Of a DNA stretch of 64,000 nucleotides, positions 1 to 9,224 are shown piece by piece. The stretch is from an uncultured Collinsella sp. (GTDB lineage: Bacteria > Actinomycetota > Coriobacteriia > Coriobacteriales > Coriobacteriaceae), in contig UQHT01000012.1 of the NCBI GenBank assembly GCA_900540875.1, forward strand, positions 1-64,000, given 5' to 3'. Under the pieces are notes generated by a model that was given only the letters and a program-made list of their open reading frames with translations, did not search any database and was not told the origin of the DNA. How positions within the stretch are numbered: the stretch's first letter is position 1; each line of letters begins with the position of its first letter. The position numbers and the translations under genes were made by a program.

Positions 1-55
1 GAGCGTCCGGCTGATAACCGGGAGGTCACAAGTTCGAATCTTGTCAGGTCCACCA
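1..55 (+). tRNA. tRNA-Ile (GAT), 5' end cut by window edge
   Basis: The first 55 bases match the last 55 bases of the complete tRNA-Ile at 203-279, including the GAT anticodon, the T arm and an encoded CCA end at 53-55. The 5' third (acceptor strand and D arm) lies before the window. It is followed by its own terminator. Confidence 0.93.
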
Positions 56-66
56 CTTTCTTTCGC

Positions 67-111
67 AATAAACACCCCAGCGAGAGCCGAGTCGCCGCTG
101 GGGTGTTTATT
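67..111 (+). terminator. Rho-independent terminator after tRNA-Ile
   Basis: A perfect inverted repeat, AATAAACACCCCAGCG (67-82) with CGCTGGGGTGTTTATT (96-111), closes a 13-nt loop. It separates the first tRNA-Ile from tRNA-Ala, so the two tRNA units are probably separate transcripts. Confidence 0.75.
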
Positions 112-122
112 ACTGTCTCCGT

Positions 123-198
123 GGGGGTTTAGCTCAGCTGGGAGAGCGCGGGCTTTGCAAGCCTGAGGTCAGGGGTTCGATCCCCCTAACCTCCACCA
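123..198 (+). tRNA. tRNA-Ala (TGC)
   Basis: A 76-nt cloverleaf with a GGGGGTT/AACCTCC acceptor stem that carries the G3:U70 pair recognised by alanyl-tRNA synthetase. The anticodon TGC is at 156-158 and the CCA end (196-198) is encoded. It is four bases upstream of the next tRNA-Ile, so the two are co-transcribed. Confidence 0.96.
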
Positions 199-202
199 TG
201 AT

Positions 203-279
203 GGACCTGTAGCTCAGTTGGTTAGAGCGTCCGGCTGATAACCGGGAGGTCACAAGTTCGAATCTTGTCAGGTCCACCA
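203..279 (+). tRNA. tRNA-Ile (GAT)
   Basis: A 77-nt cloverleaf with GGACCTG/CAGGTCC acceptor stem, anticodon GAT at 237-239 and encoded CCA at 277-279. Its last 55 bases are identical to the partial tRNA at the window start, so this cluster carries two copies of the same isoacceptor. Confidence 0.96.
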
Positions 280-293
280 TCAAAACTGTGAAG

Positions 294-324
294 AGCCTTG
301 GGGCGTTGCCTCGGGGCTTTTTTC
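294..324 (+). terminator. Terminator of the tRNA-Ala/tRNA-Ile unit
   Basis: An 11-bp stem (294-304 with 308-318, some G-T pairs) and a GTT loop run straight into a six-T tract. Confidence 0.75.
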
Positions 325-334
325 TTACCTACTG

Positions 335-373
335 AAAGTAGCCAAAAAAGCCCCGTCCCAAATTAACTACTTT
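335..373. repeat. Small palindromic repeat with AAGCCCCGTCCCAAAT core
   Basis: AAAGTAG (335-341) and CTACTTT (367-373) bracket a core containing AAAAAAGCCCCGTCCCAAAT. A second element with the same core and a different short inverted repeat lies at 24769-24800. Function unknown; it looks like a dispersed REP-like repeat. Confidence 0.5.
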
Positions 374-463
374 GATTTTGTGTGCTGTGCGAAAGATTGG
401 GTAGTATAGCTATTCAATGCGGCGGGCTGCCGCGTGTTAACCGCTACGTACCGGAGGTGTTCC

Positions 464-964
464 ATGGTTCGTGTCGACATAGAGACCATCGTCATGGCCG
501 CCGGTCCCGTGCCATCGCTTATCGTGCTTCGCGAGCGCTGCGGCAAGTCGGATTCGACGGCACCGCTGCGTTCGCTTTCCATTCAGACCGGCTCGTTTGA
601 GGCCGCGGCAATTAGCCGTGGCATCGATAGCGGTCGCGCCGAGCGCCCGATAACGCATGACCTGCTGCTTGACACCGTCGATGCCCTAGGAGCCAAGCTC
701 GAGCGCATCGAGATCGTTCGTGCCGAGCCGCCGGTGTTCTATGCGACGATTGTTGTGCTGGTCGATGGTGACGAGCGCAATATTGACGCCCGCCCCAGCG
801 ACGCCATCGCCCTTGCCGTGCGCAGTAATGCCCCCATGTTTGTGGAGGACGACATCATGAATCGCCTGGGTACCGTTTCTGCCCATGCCGAGGAAGTTGA
901 CGACGAGCAGGAGTTCGAGAAGTTCGACGAGTTCGTCCATACGCTCTCCCCCGATGATTTCTAA
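464..964 (+). CDS. Bifunctional nuclease (BFN/DUF151) domain protein
   Basis: 166-aa protein of the BFN/DUF151 family, cytoplasmic proteins for which RNase and DNase activity has been reported in plants; the bacterial role is not settled. Visible family signatures are the SIQTGSFEAAAISRG stretch near residue 40, RPITHDLLLDTVDALGAKLE in the middle, and the hallmark DARPSDAIALAVRSNAPMFV near residues 110-130. The C-terminus is an acidic tail. I chose ATG 464 because GGAGG lies eight bases upstream; an in-frame GTG at 434 has no ribosome site. It opens a run of three closely spaced genes in front of typA. Confidence 0.85.
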   Translation: MVRVDIETIVMAAGPVPSLIVLRERCGKSDSTAPLRSLSIQTGSFEAAAISRGIDSGRAERPITHDLLLDTVDALGAKLERIEIVRAEPPVFYATIVVLVDGDERNIDARPSDAIALAVRSNAPMFVEDDIMNRLGTVSAHAEEVDDEQEFEKFDEFVHTLSPDDF

Positions 965-994
965 ATGTCTGGCACGCGAGCGGAGAGGTCGCTG

Positions 995-1351
995 ATGGGT
1001 ACCCGCGTATCGGCTGAAGCGGCCGCCATCGCGCGTGAAGCCCAGATGCGCTCGGAGGCATCCGAGGCGGCTCGCATCGCCTATGTGACGCAGGCCCGCA
1101 CGCTTCGCGAGCGCCGCGGCTCCTATATCAAGATGGTTATCATCTCCGTCCTTGTCGCGGTAATCTGTTCTCGTCTTCGTGGTACAGTTGGTGCGCTTGG
1201 GTTTTCGATTTCAACAGGCTTGGTAATCTGGGGTGTGGTCGATGCGGTAATGCTGACCAACCAGATCAAGGTACTCGACAAGCGCGCGATGGATATGGTG
1301 CGCGCCCGCGACACTGCCGCCAAGATCGCTGCCGAGGCACAAGAACTGTAA
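995..1351 (+). CDS. Small two-helix membrane protein, function unknown
   Basis: About 118 aa with a charged, alanine-rich N-terminal helix (residues 5-45), two hydrophobic segments (about 48-64 and 68-90) and a charged helical C-terminus rich in Lys, Arg and Ala. I do not recognise a family. ATG 995 is preferred because GGAGAGG sits six bases before it; the upstream ATG at 965, right after the stop of the previous gene, lacks a ribosome site but stays possible. Tight spacing with both neighbours suggests an operon. Confidence 0.7.
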   Translation: MGTRVSAEAAAIAREAQMRSEASEAARIAYVTQARTLRERRGSYIKMVIISVLVAVICSRLRGTVGALGFSISTGLVIWGVVDAVMLTNQIKVLDKRAMDMVRARDTAAKIAAEAQEL

Positions 1352-1381
1352 CGACGCCGGATTCGATGGGAAGGTCTAGAG

Positions 1382-1831
1382 ATGGCACAGGATATGCAGG
1401 ACGCCGGTAACGTCTCCGCCGAGCTCGACGCCATGGTGTGTGACCTGATTGGTGCGTTCTTGGACGACCTTGCCGCCGGTGAGAATCCGGGCGTAGTTGT
1501 GGCGATCGAGGACGCTGCTTCCAACCGCTATCTGGCCGCGCTCGACGAGGATGGCGAGGAGGCATGCCTGGAGGCTGCCACCAACTTTATCTCCGAGCAC
1601 AAGATGGGTCTTAAGGACGAGGGCCTGGGCCGTATCGCCCGCTATGCCATCGGCTATACCGGCTGTGTCGAGATTGACGGCGGCTACCACGACGCTCTGC
1701 TCGTGAGTTTCTTTGAGACGACGCTCGAGAGCGGTTTTTCGGCATATGTGCTGTATGAGGGCATGGGTGCCGGCGATGGTTTTATGTGGAGCGACCCTGA
1801 ACCTGCAGGTGAGGAAACCCCTCTCATCTAA
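1382..1831 (+). CDS. Conserved-looking acidic protein, function unknown
   Basis: 149-aa acidic soluble protein with no membrane segment or signal. AAGG precedes ATG 1382. It has a mixed alpha/beta look (helical N-terminal 35 residues, then alternating strands) and no motif I recognise. It is the last of three short genes before typA; the 117-bp gap that follows leaves room for a separate typA promoter. Confidence 0.65.
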   Translation: MAQDMQDAGNVSAELDAMVCDLIGAFLDDLAAGENPGVVVAIEDAASNRYLAALDEDGEEACLEAATNFISEHKMGLKDEGLGRIARYAIGYTGCVEIDGGYHDALLVSFFETTLESGFSAYVLYEGMGAGDGFMWSDPEPAGEETPLI

Positions 1832-1948
1832 AATCGCTAAAATAAACGAGTTTTCGGTAAAAGGCTCAATATTCCCGCCGAGCGTTGCATTGCTGGGTGG
1901 GTCGCATACGCGTGCCGTTTGTATATGGATAGAAGATAGGGGAACTAC

Positions 1949-3787
<1,839 letters not shown>

Positions 3788-3814
3788 GCGCTGGGGCTTA
3801 TAACTGCCAATAAG

Positions 3815-3849
3815 AAAGGGCGTCGACCGCAATGGTCGGCGCCCTTTTT
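3815..3849 (+). terminator. typA terminator
   Basis: AAAGGGCGTCGACC (3815-3828) pairs with GGTCGGCGCCCTTT (3834-3847) and leads into a T tract. Confidence 0.85.
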
Positions 3850-3876
3850 GGTGCAATGGGATCAGGTTGCTTTGCG

Positions 3877-3912
3877 CCACCACAAAGGTGCCTGGCCCTT
3901 TTGTGGTGGTTG
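3877..3912. repeat. CCACCACAAAGG palindrome between convergent genes
   Basis: CCACCACAAAGG (3877-3888) faces CCTTTTGTGGTGG on the other arm. It lies between typA and the convergent minus-strand gene and ends just before that gene's stop. Close relatives of this palindrome occur at 36965-37010, 40389-40432 and 41752-41796. It probably also serves as a terminator for the minus-strand gene. Confidence 0.6.
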
Positions 3913-3916
3913 GCGG

Positions 3917-5062
3917 CTAGGCGGTGGGGAGTCCTGGCGTGTTAGCCGGCTGCTGCGGCTTGAGGTGGGCGTTGCGCCAGATGATCTGGATGGCGTAGCC
4001 GAGCGTGAAGACGAAGGCTACACCGCTGACAAAGTTGCCCATAAGAGGAAGTGCCGTGAGTGCGCCCGCGACGATACCGCCCACGGCGGCCATGGCGTAG
4101 CGGTTTTGGTTGTGTCCGACCATGCGCGCGACCGCGGTGCCCGTAAATGCCGCCGAGACCAAAGCGATGCCGATGACGCCGCACATGAGGGCGGCGGCGA
4201 GCGACAGGCCTGCAATCGAGATGATGAGCAGCAGCACGGCGGGAGCGACGGCGACCGTGCCCAGAAGACCACTTACCCACAGCGGCATGGGACGCTGATG
4301 GAGCATGCCGGCAGCGCTGGCGGTTGCGCGTGGAAAGACAAGCTCAAGCAGGATGGCGACAAAGCAGGTGGAAAGCGCCGCGGCAACGATGCCGCCGATA
4401 ATGTCGTTGGCCGTAGAGGTGTTCTCGTTCTCGGTCCGGTCGATCTTGAGAGCTCCGACCTGGGCGCCCTCGGCCCGCTCGGGGTCCTGTGAGACGTGGG
4501 CGTTCACCGTGCCGGTGATGCGGGCGTTTTTACCCAGGATGAGCTTGTCGGCCCAGACCTCAACATCGCCATCGACGGTGCCGTCGATGGTTACGGTGTC
4601 GCCGGCAAGCGCCGCCGATTTGGCGGAGCCGCGCAGGGCGACCGTTTCGCCTGCCGCGTAAAAACAGTTGGCGGTGCTGCCGGTGTTGAGCACGACGTGC
4701 TGGCCGGCCACCGTGACGCTGCCATCGATTGCGGTTTTGGCGATATCGATGGTGCGTGCCGCCAGACGAACGGCGCCGCCTACGGTGCAATCGCGAATCG
4801 ACAGGTTCTCACCCGCCGCGATAATATCGCGGCCGATGGAGGCGTCGTCTAGGTTGAGACTTTGGCCGGCCCAGTACAGGTCGCCTTCGATACCGGACGG
4901 AGTTGAGTCAACTTCGGTTGCGAGCACGTTTCCCGCGGTGTCGGTGCCGGCGAACGACACCGTGGGAAGTGCGGTGAGCGCGAGCGCAATCAGCGCGAAT
5001 AGGATGGTGATGCGGGCCTGCGCTTTGTGGCGCCGGATCGACGGTACTTGGTTGCAAGGCAT
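3917..5062 (-). CDS. Secreted/membrane protein with bactofilin-like beta-helix repeats
   Basis: 381-aa protein with a signal peptide (hydrophobic stretch about residues 19-37, ending near SFAGTDT), then about 150 residues of short repeats (GDLYWAG, GRDIIAAGE, DGSVTVAG, DGDVEVWAD) typical of the right-handed beta helix of polymer-forming (bactofilin-like) proteins, and finally four or five membrane segments in the C-terminal half. The likely role is a surface-exposed beta-helix tethered to the membrane; no enzyme motif is seen. ATG 5062 has AAGGA upstream; an in-frame TTG at 5110 does not. Confidence 0.7.
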   Translation of the reverse strand: MPCNQVPSIRRHKAQARITILFALIALALTALPTVSFAGTDTAGNVLATEVDSTPSGIEGDLYWAGQSLNLDDASIGRDIIAAGENLSIRDCTVGGAVRLAARTIDIAKTAIDGSVTVAGQHVVLNTGSTANCFYAAGETVALRGSAKSAALAGDTVTIDGTVDGDVEVWADKLILGKNARITGTVNAHVSQDPERAEGAQVGALKIDRTENENTSTANDIIGGIVAAALSTCFVAILLELVFPRATASAAGMLHQRPMPLWVSGLLGTVAVAPAVLLLIISIAGLSLAAALMCGVIGIALVSAAFTGTAVARMVGHNQNRYAMAAVGGIVAGALTALPLMGNFVSGVAFVFTLGYAIQIIWRNAHLKPQQPANTPGLPTA

Positions 5063-5168
5063 AGTGAATCCTTCGTTAGATACTCGACAGGTATCTAACA
5101 GGGTACCCAACGCGCGGGCGCTCTAAAAGAATCTCTCGGTTGCATTTCGAGGGGTTGTGCTGTGCTAC

Positions 5169-5858
5169 CTACTTTTTACGGTGCAAAAAGCGCGCGATGT
5201 CTTCCTCGGTAGGGCTTTTAATGTCAAAGCGCAGTGATAGCCAACGCAGCCCCATGGTCACCACAACGCATACGACCAGCGCGGCAACATTGCTCATGAG
5301 GCCGCTCATGACGAGGGCTACATAGCTTGCCGATCCGGCGATGGCCGCGATGGCATAGAAGTTGGTGCGTTGGAAAATGCCCGGGACCACGCCCATAAAG
5401 CCGTCGCGCAGCATGCCGCCGCCCACGGCGGTAAAGAAGCCCATCATGATACATACGGCGGGCGCAAATCCGTACACCAACGCCTTGTCCGCGCCGGTTG
5501 CTGCATAGATGCCGACCGAGATGATGTCGAGCAGGGGAATGAGTTTTTCGGGCTTATCGACGATTGCCGGGAAGATATAGATGATGGCGGCTGTGGCGAT
5601 GGAGAGCGGTAGTGCCATGGGCTGGTTGAGGATGTAGACGTTGCCGACCTGGAGCGTCATATCGCGCAAAAGACCGCCGCCCAGACCGCAGACCACCGCG
5701 AGCGCGACCGCGCCCACCAGGTCGAGCTTGTGCTCGCGAGCGACCAGCACGCCCGAGATCGATGCCGCGACAACGGCGAACATCTCGAGCCAAAATGGGA
5801 TAGCGACCATGGCATCCGAGGCATGTGAGGTAACGGTCATAGCGGCGACGACGGGCAA
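5169..5858 (-). CDS. TRIC/UPF0126 family membrane channel protein
   Basis: 229-aa seven-helix protein made of two tandem UPF0126 (glycine transporter/TRIC-type) repeats. The duplicated signature is clear: GLGGGLLRDM (about residue 60) and AVGGGMLRDG (about residue 148). Bacterial TRIC homologues form trimeric cation channels, but some annotations call them amino-acid transporters, so the substrate is open. The start is TTG 5858, with AGAAGGA seven bases upstream; the next ATG (5840) has no ribosome site. The minus-strand direction matches the gene to its left. Confidence 0.82.
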   Translation of the reverse strand: MPVVAAMTVTSHASDAMVAIPFWLEMFAVVAASISGVLVAREHKLDLVGAVALAVVCGLGGGLLRDMTLQVGNVYILNQPMALPLSIATAAIIYIFPAIVDKPEKLIPLLDIISVGIYAATGADKALVYGFAPAVCIMMGFFTAVGGGMLRDGFMGVVPGIFQRTNFYAIAAIAGSASYVALVMSGLMSNVAALVVCVVVTMGLRWLSLRFDIKSPTEEDIARFLHRKK

Positions 5859-5973
5859 GATGGAATCCTTCTGATTGCGAGTTTAGACAATGCCCGTACA
5901 TAGTACATGGTTGGCGGCGATTGCGACCCCATTGCTCGGCAAACGGTAGGGACTGGGCGCGGCCATAGGTCCC

Positions 5974-6038
5974 AAACATGTACATCAGCCTCCAAAGATG
6001 TCGAAAAATGTCGTTTTTGAAGGATGGTGTACATGTTT
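5974..6038. repeat. Palindromic repeat, copy 1
   Basis: The arms AAACATGTACATCAGCCTCC and the reverse of AAGGATGGTGTACATGTTT form an imperfect stem of over 20 bp around a loop with two ATGTCG units. The same sequence in the same orientation recurs at 7181-7239, so the gene at 6062-7069 is bracketed by direct copies of a palindrome. Confidence 0.8.
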
Positions 6039-6061
6039 TGGCGCGCGCCGAGCGGGTGACG

Positions 6062-7069
6062 TTACTCGGAGGGCGTCTCTATGTCCTTCGTGCCCTTCCA
6101 GTTGCGGATAAGCGCCTTTCGCAGTTCGTTTTGCTTTCGCTGGTACTCGGCATCGGTGCATCGGGGCATACCGAGTGCTTCGCGGATATTGTTCATGGCA
6201 CGGTGAAAAGCGAGTTGACTGGCAAATTGCGCTGAGGTGAGTGTGACGATGCGATAACCCATTTGGGCGAGCACAGCCTCTCGCTCCGCATCTGCTCCCT
6301 TACGTTCGACCGCGTCGTGAAAGCCACCCTTATATTCGATGCCGAGCTCTCTGCGCTTATAGGTAATGAGGGCATCGATTTTGAGTGTTTGGGCTTTGGT
6401 GCAATGCCAAAGACGTTGAGGGATCTCGAGCGGTCGGTTGAGCTCGATGCCTCGAATGCCAACGCCGCCTTCGCTTGTCGGAAGTGAAAGGGCGATTGCC
6501 GATGCAGTCTCCATAGGCGAGGCCGAGTGGTCGTAGACATGTCTGAGCGCGAGTCGCGCGCGTGTGGCACCGGGTTTGCCGGGGTATTGATCGAGCAGCT
6601 CGACAATTACATCCTTGGAGGTGGTTGCTGGTTGCTCGGTATAAGGGTCAGAGGGATTAAGGCCCATGCGATAGTCGCCGCAAACTTCGTAGCCATACTC
6701 GAGGTATTCGATTCTATCCATCCACTCGGCGGCGAGCACGAAGGTGAAGGCTTCGTCGGTGATAAAGATGCCGGGCGTAAGCTCGTCAATATGGCCGTAG
6801 GGTAGGCTTTGGCCGAGAACATGGCAAGTGACACCGTTGGTGCGAATTCGCTCGAAAGCAAACACTACGGAGATATCGATAGTCTTGAACATATCGGGCG
6901 GAATGCCGCAGTCGGTGAGGGCCTGTCGTATGCGCGCGATGCGTTGCTGGGTGGAGAGACCTCTTGCGCCTATCTGGTAGTCGTGTTGCGCGACCGCTTG
7001 AACCAGGCCTTGTGGCACGTGATGGACGAGCCATGCAGTTCTATGCGAAATGAGAACAGGGGTATCCAT
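6062..7069 (-). CDS. AbiEi-like protein with C-terminal DUF559/Vsr-type nuclease domain
   Basis: 335-aa protein. The N-terminal two thirds resemble the scaffold of actinobacterial AbiEi-like/DUF559 proteins, with the recognisable SPMETASAIALSLPTSEGGV block near residue 190. The last 100 residues carry a Vsr/PD-(D/E)XK-like core: KIDALI, LGIEYKGGFH, ADAEREAVLAQMGYRIVTLT. The D...E-x-K spacing is compatible with an active nuclease. ATG 7069 has GAGAGG upstream; the in-frame extension to 7177 runs toward the palindrome and is unlikely. It stands alone, flanked by the palindromes at 5974 and 7181, which suggests a mobile or selfish unit. Whether it is a toxin-antitoxin partner or a nuclease is unknown. 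Confidence 0.7.
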   Translation of the reverse strand: MDTPVLISHRTAWLVHHVPQGLVQAVAQHDYQIGARGLSTQQRIARIRQALTDCGIPPDMFKTIDISVVFAFERIRTNGVTCHVLGQSLPYGHIDELTPGIFITDEAFTFVLAAEWMDRIEYLEYGYEVCGDYRMGLNPSDPYTEQPATTSKDVIVELLDQYPGKPGATRARLALRHVYDHSASPMETASAIALSLPTSEGGVGIRGIELNRPLEIPQRLWHCTKAQTLKIDALITYKRRELGIEYKGGFHDAVERKGADAEREAVLAQMGYRIVTLTSAQFASQLAFHRAMNNIREALGMPRCTDAEYQRKQNELRKALIRNWKGTKDIETPSE

Positions 7070-7180
7070 TGGGGACCTCTCGCTCTGAGTCGATACCCAA
7101 CTCTTATGTCCGTTGAGGTGGGGAAATATACCGGATGCAGGCAAAACGGTCGATCGTCCGCCGAGCATAATATGCAAAGG

Positions 7181-7239
7181 TGTACACCAGCCTCCAAAGA
7201 TGTCGAGAAATGTCGTTTTTGGAGGGTGATGTACATGTT
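7181..7239. repeat. Palindromic repeat, copy 2
   Basis: TGTACACCAGCCTCCAAAGA and the downstream GGAGGGTGATGTACATGTTT form the same imperfect hairpin as copy 1 at 5974-6038, offset by 1202 bp and in the same orientation. Several arm differences between the copies keep or restore base pairing, as expected if the stem matters. Confidence 0.8.
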
Positions 7240-7252
7240 TTTGAGGGAGGGC

Positions 7253-7277
7253 GGGTTCGAATCCCTCCTCCTCCGCC
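7253..7277 (+). pseudogene. Stray 3' end of a tRNA-Ser, inverted relative to the intact gene
   Basis: 25 bases are identical to the T arm and 3' acceptor strand of the tRNA-Ser(CGA) at 7342-7432 but on the opposite strand, 65 bp away. No D arm or anticodon arm precedes it; palindrome copy 2 ends 13 bp upstream. It could be a remnant of an attachment site, of a broken tRNA gene, or of a local inversion. Confidence 0.7.
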
Positions 7278-7302
7278 GTATTTGCTTGTAAGGGACTCTA
7301 AA

Positions 7303-7330
7303 CAAAAAAGCCCCCGTTTTCGGGAGCTTT
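7303..7330 (-). terminator. Terminator of tRNA-Ser(CGA)
   Basis: Read on the minus strand, AGCTCCCG and CGGGGGCT form a stem with one mismatch around AAAA, followed by six T. Confidence 0.7.
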
Positions 7331-7341
7331 CTCAACCAAAA

Positions 7342-7432
7342 TGGCGGAGGAGGAGGGATTCGAACCCTCGTGACCTTATACAGGCCAAACGGTTTTCGAG
7401 ACCGCCGCATTCAACCACTCTGCCACCCCTCC
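7342..7432 (-). tRNA. tRNA-Ser (CGA)
   Basis: A 91-nt class II tRNA with GGAGGGG/CTCCTCC acceptor stem, discriminator G and encoded CCA (7342-7344). The long variable arm is typical of serine tRNAs. Anticodon loop CTCGAAA gives anticodon CGA. Its 3' end is duplicated in inverted orientation at 7253-7277. Confidence 0.94.
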
Positions 7433-7441
7433 GCGTGGGGT

Positions 7442-7471
7442 AAAAACAAAGCAGGCTCGAAGGCCTGCTTT
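7442..7471 (-). terminator. Terminator between the two tRNA-Ser genes
   Basis: On the minus strand AAAGCAGGC pairs with GCCTGCTTT across a six-base loop, followed by GTTTTTA. It ends the transcript of the tRNA-Ser(GGA) gene. Confidence 0.75.
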
Positions 7472-7480
7472 GGAATTAAC

Positions 7481-7571
7481 TGGCGGAGAGTCAGGGATTT
7501 GAACCCTGGAGACGCTTTTGACGCCTACACGATTTCCAATCGTGCTCCTTCGGCCACTCGGACAACTCTCC
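7481..7571 (-). tRNA. tRNA-Ser (GGA)
   Basis: A 91-nt class II tRNA with GGAGAGT/ACTCTCC acceptor stem, long variable arm and encoded CCA (7481-7483). The loop TTGGAAA between CACGA and TCGTG gives anticodon GGA. Confidence 0.94.
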
Positions 7572-8075
7572 GTTAAATGCGAAAGTCAGTATACACGAGG
7601 AACCGCAAAGTGCAAACAGAAAAGTTGGCATTTTTTAAAACGCTTGGCCGCGCTTGTCGTTGCAGTGGGGTTTGAGGTGCCAAAAAACGGCTTCCGACCA
7701 GCGTGGTTGATTAACTCAATTGTTCAAAAGGGGTATTCATAAGCGACTTGGCAATGAATTTAAAAATCTTTGGGTGGCGCTGTGGACCACTGGTATGCAT
7801 TTTGCGACCACAGCCTTGTGCCCGTTGACCTGTGGCTTGGCTCAGCTTGTCCCCGCGGCGTCGTATCTTGTCCACAAATCCGTCAAGCACTTGGTCAGCA
7901 TTTGGTTGGAAGACGCATGAAACGTCGTGCGAGTATGGGCATATGTGGAGGTCATGAGGTTGTAGCTGCATATTCTTGCGGCCTAGGAGGTTGAAAGATA
8001 TTATTACCAAGTCTTTTCCTGCTTCAGGCGCACCTTCACGACCTGAAGCCACATTTGCCCAGAGGAGGTGACAAT
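7572..8075. other. Long intergenic region upstream of rpsF
   Basis: About 500 bp between the divergent tRNA-Ser gene and rpsF. I see no convincing gene; the short open frames lack ribosome sites. The first part must hold the tRNA-Ser promoter, the last 60 bases a leader hairpin of rpsF (8021-8049). The rest is moderately AT-richer than the genes and shows no clear repeat. Confidence 0.5.
8021..8049 (+). promoter_or_regulatory. Candidate S6:S18-type leader hairpin of rpsF
   Basis: GCTTCAGG (8021-8028) pairs perfectly with CCTGAAGC (8042-8049), with a 13-nt loop containing CACC, 26 bases before the rpsF start. Ribosomal proteins S6 and S18 are known to bind an mRNA structure in front of rpsF in many bacteria. 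Position fits that role; the detailed motif match is only partial. Confidence 0.4.
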
Positions 8076-8369
8076 ATGAAGGCTTATGAACTGCTGTTCT
8101 TTGTTGACCCGTCGCTCGACCCCGAGACTCGTCTCGCTGTTATGAAGCGTATCGATACCACGATCGCTGAGGGCGCTGGCAAGGTCGACTCCGTTGACGA
8201 CTGGGGCAAGCGCAAGCTCGCCTACGAGATCAACGACCTCACCGATGGTGACTACACCCTCATCAACTTCCACGCAGATCCTACCCAGATCGCCGAGCTT
8301 GATCGCATCCTGCGCATCACCGACGCTGTGGTCCGCCACATGATCGTCCGTCGCGACGACCAGGAGTAA
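8076..8369 (+). CDS. rpsF: 30S ribosomal protein S6
   Basis: 97-aa S6, which binds 16S rRNA together with S18 in the 30S platform. It starts MKAYELLFFVDPSLDPETR and keeps the family's central basic strand DDWGKRKLAYEI and the C-terminal VVRHMIVR. AGAGGAGGTGA lies before ATG 8076. It is first gene of the conserved rpsF-ssb-rpsR-rplI operon. Confidence 0.97.
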   Translation: MKAYELLFFVDPSLDPETRLAVMKRIDTTIAEGAGKVDSVDDWGKRKLAYEINDLTDGDYTLINFHADPTQIAELDRILRITDAVVRHMIVRRDDQE

Positions 8370-8417
8370 GACTGTCGTTTTGGACTGGGCTTGTGCCCCA
8401 AGAGGAAGTAGTGAGTT

Positions 8418-8870
8418 ATGAGCATCAATCGAGTGAACATCACCGGTAACCTCACCCGCGATCCCGAGCTGCGCGCCACCGCCGGCGGAACCCAGGTTCT
8501 GTCCTTTGGCGTCGCCGTCAACGATCGTCGCCGTAACGCGCAGACTGGCGAGTGGGAGGACTATCCCAACTTTGTCGACTGCACTATGTTCGGCACCCGC
8601 GCCGAGGCCGTGAGCCGTTTCCTGGCAAAGGGAAACAAGGTCGCGATCGAGGGCAAGCTGCGCTACAGCTCTTGGGAGCGCGACGGCCAGCGCCGGAGCA
8701 AGCTTGAGGTCATCGTCGATGAGATCGAGTTTATGAGCTCCCGTGGTGGCCAGGGTGGCTACGATCAGGGCGGTTATGCCCCCGCAGCTCCCGCGCCTGC
8801 AGCACGTCCTGCCGCACCGGTGGCTACGCCGCCCGCGGTCGACGTCTACGATGAGGACATCCCGTTCTAA
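8418..8870 (+). CDS. ssb: Single-stranded DNA-binding protein
   Basis: 150-aa SSB. The N-terminal OB fold (about residues 1-105) begins MSINRVNITGNLTRDPELR and includes the conserved WEDYPNFVDCTMFGTRAE and YSSWERDGQRR stretches. A Gly/Ala/Pro-rich linker follows, ending in the acidic tip DEDIPF that docks SSB partner proteins at replication forks. It sits between rpsF and rpsR in the usual order, and dnaB follows the operon. Confidence 0.97.
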   Translation: MSINRVNITGNLTRDPELRATAGGTQVLSFGVAVNDRRRNAQTGEWEDYPNFVDCTMFGTRAEAVSRFLAKGNKVAIEGKLRYSSWERDGQRRSKLEVIVDEIEFMSSRGGQGGYDQGGYAPAAPAPAARPAAPVATPPAVDVYDEDIPF

Positions 8871-8942
8871 GGGTTGTTCACCTATTTTTGAGTGAGAGGC
8901 GGCTTCGGTTCGCCGAAGTTGCCAAATGAAAGGTATTTTGAC

Positions 8943-9209
8943 ATGGCTAATGATTTTTCTGCACGTCAGCCGCGTCGTAAGTACTGCCAGTTCTGCAAGG
9001 AGAACACTGAGTTCATCGACTATAAGGACACTCAGCTTCTCCGTAAGTACATGACCGACCGTGGCAAGATCAAGCCCCGTCGCGTCACTGGCGCTTGCAC
9101 GCAGCATCAGCATGACATCGCCAACGCCATCAAGCGCGCCCGCGAGATGGCTCTCCTGCCGTACACCGTCCCCGTGGTTTCCTCTCGTGGCAACCGCGAC
9201 CGCGGCTAA
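8943..9209 (+). CDS. rpsR: 30S ribosomal protein S18
   Basis: 88-aa S18, partner of S6 on the 30S platform. [19 protein letters not shown], the central KIKPRR and the C-terminal [12 protein letters not shown] are diagnostic. It carries a CxxC pair plus a later Cys in TGACTQHQ, so it is the Cys-containing (zinc-type) form of S18. ATG 8943 follows AAAGG; the in-frame upstream extension is not expected. Confidence 0.96.
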   Translation: MANDFSARQPRRKYCQFCKENTEFIDYKDTQLLRKYMTDRGKIKPRRVTGACTQHQHDIANAIKRAREMALLPYTVPVVSSRGNRDRG

Positions 9210-9224
9210 GAAGGGAGGCGCATC

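Noticed and set aside
1..279. Ribosomal RNA operon spacer
   Set aside because: tRNA-Ile and tRNA-Ala often sit between 16S and 23S rRNA, but no rRNA sequence is seen, and terminators separate the tRNA units.
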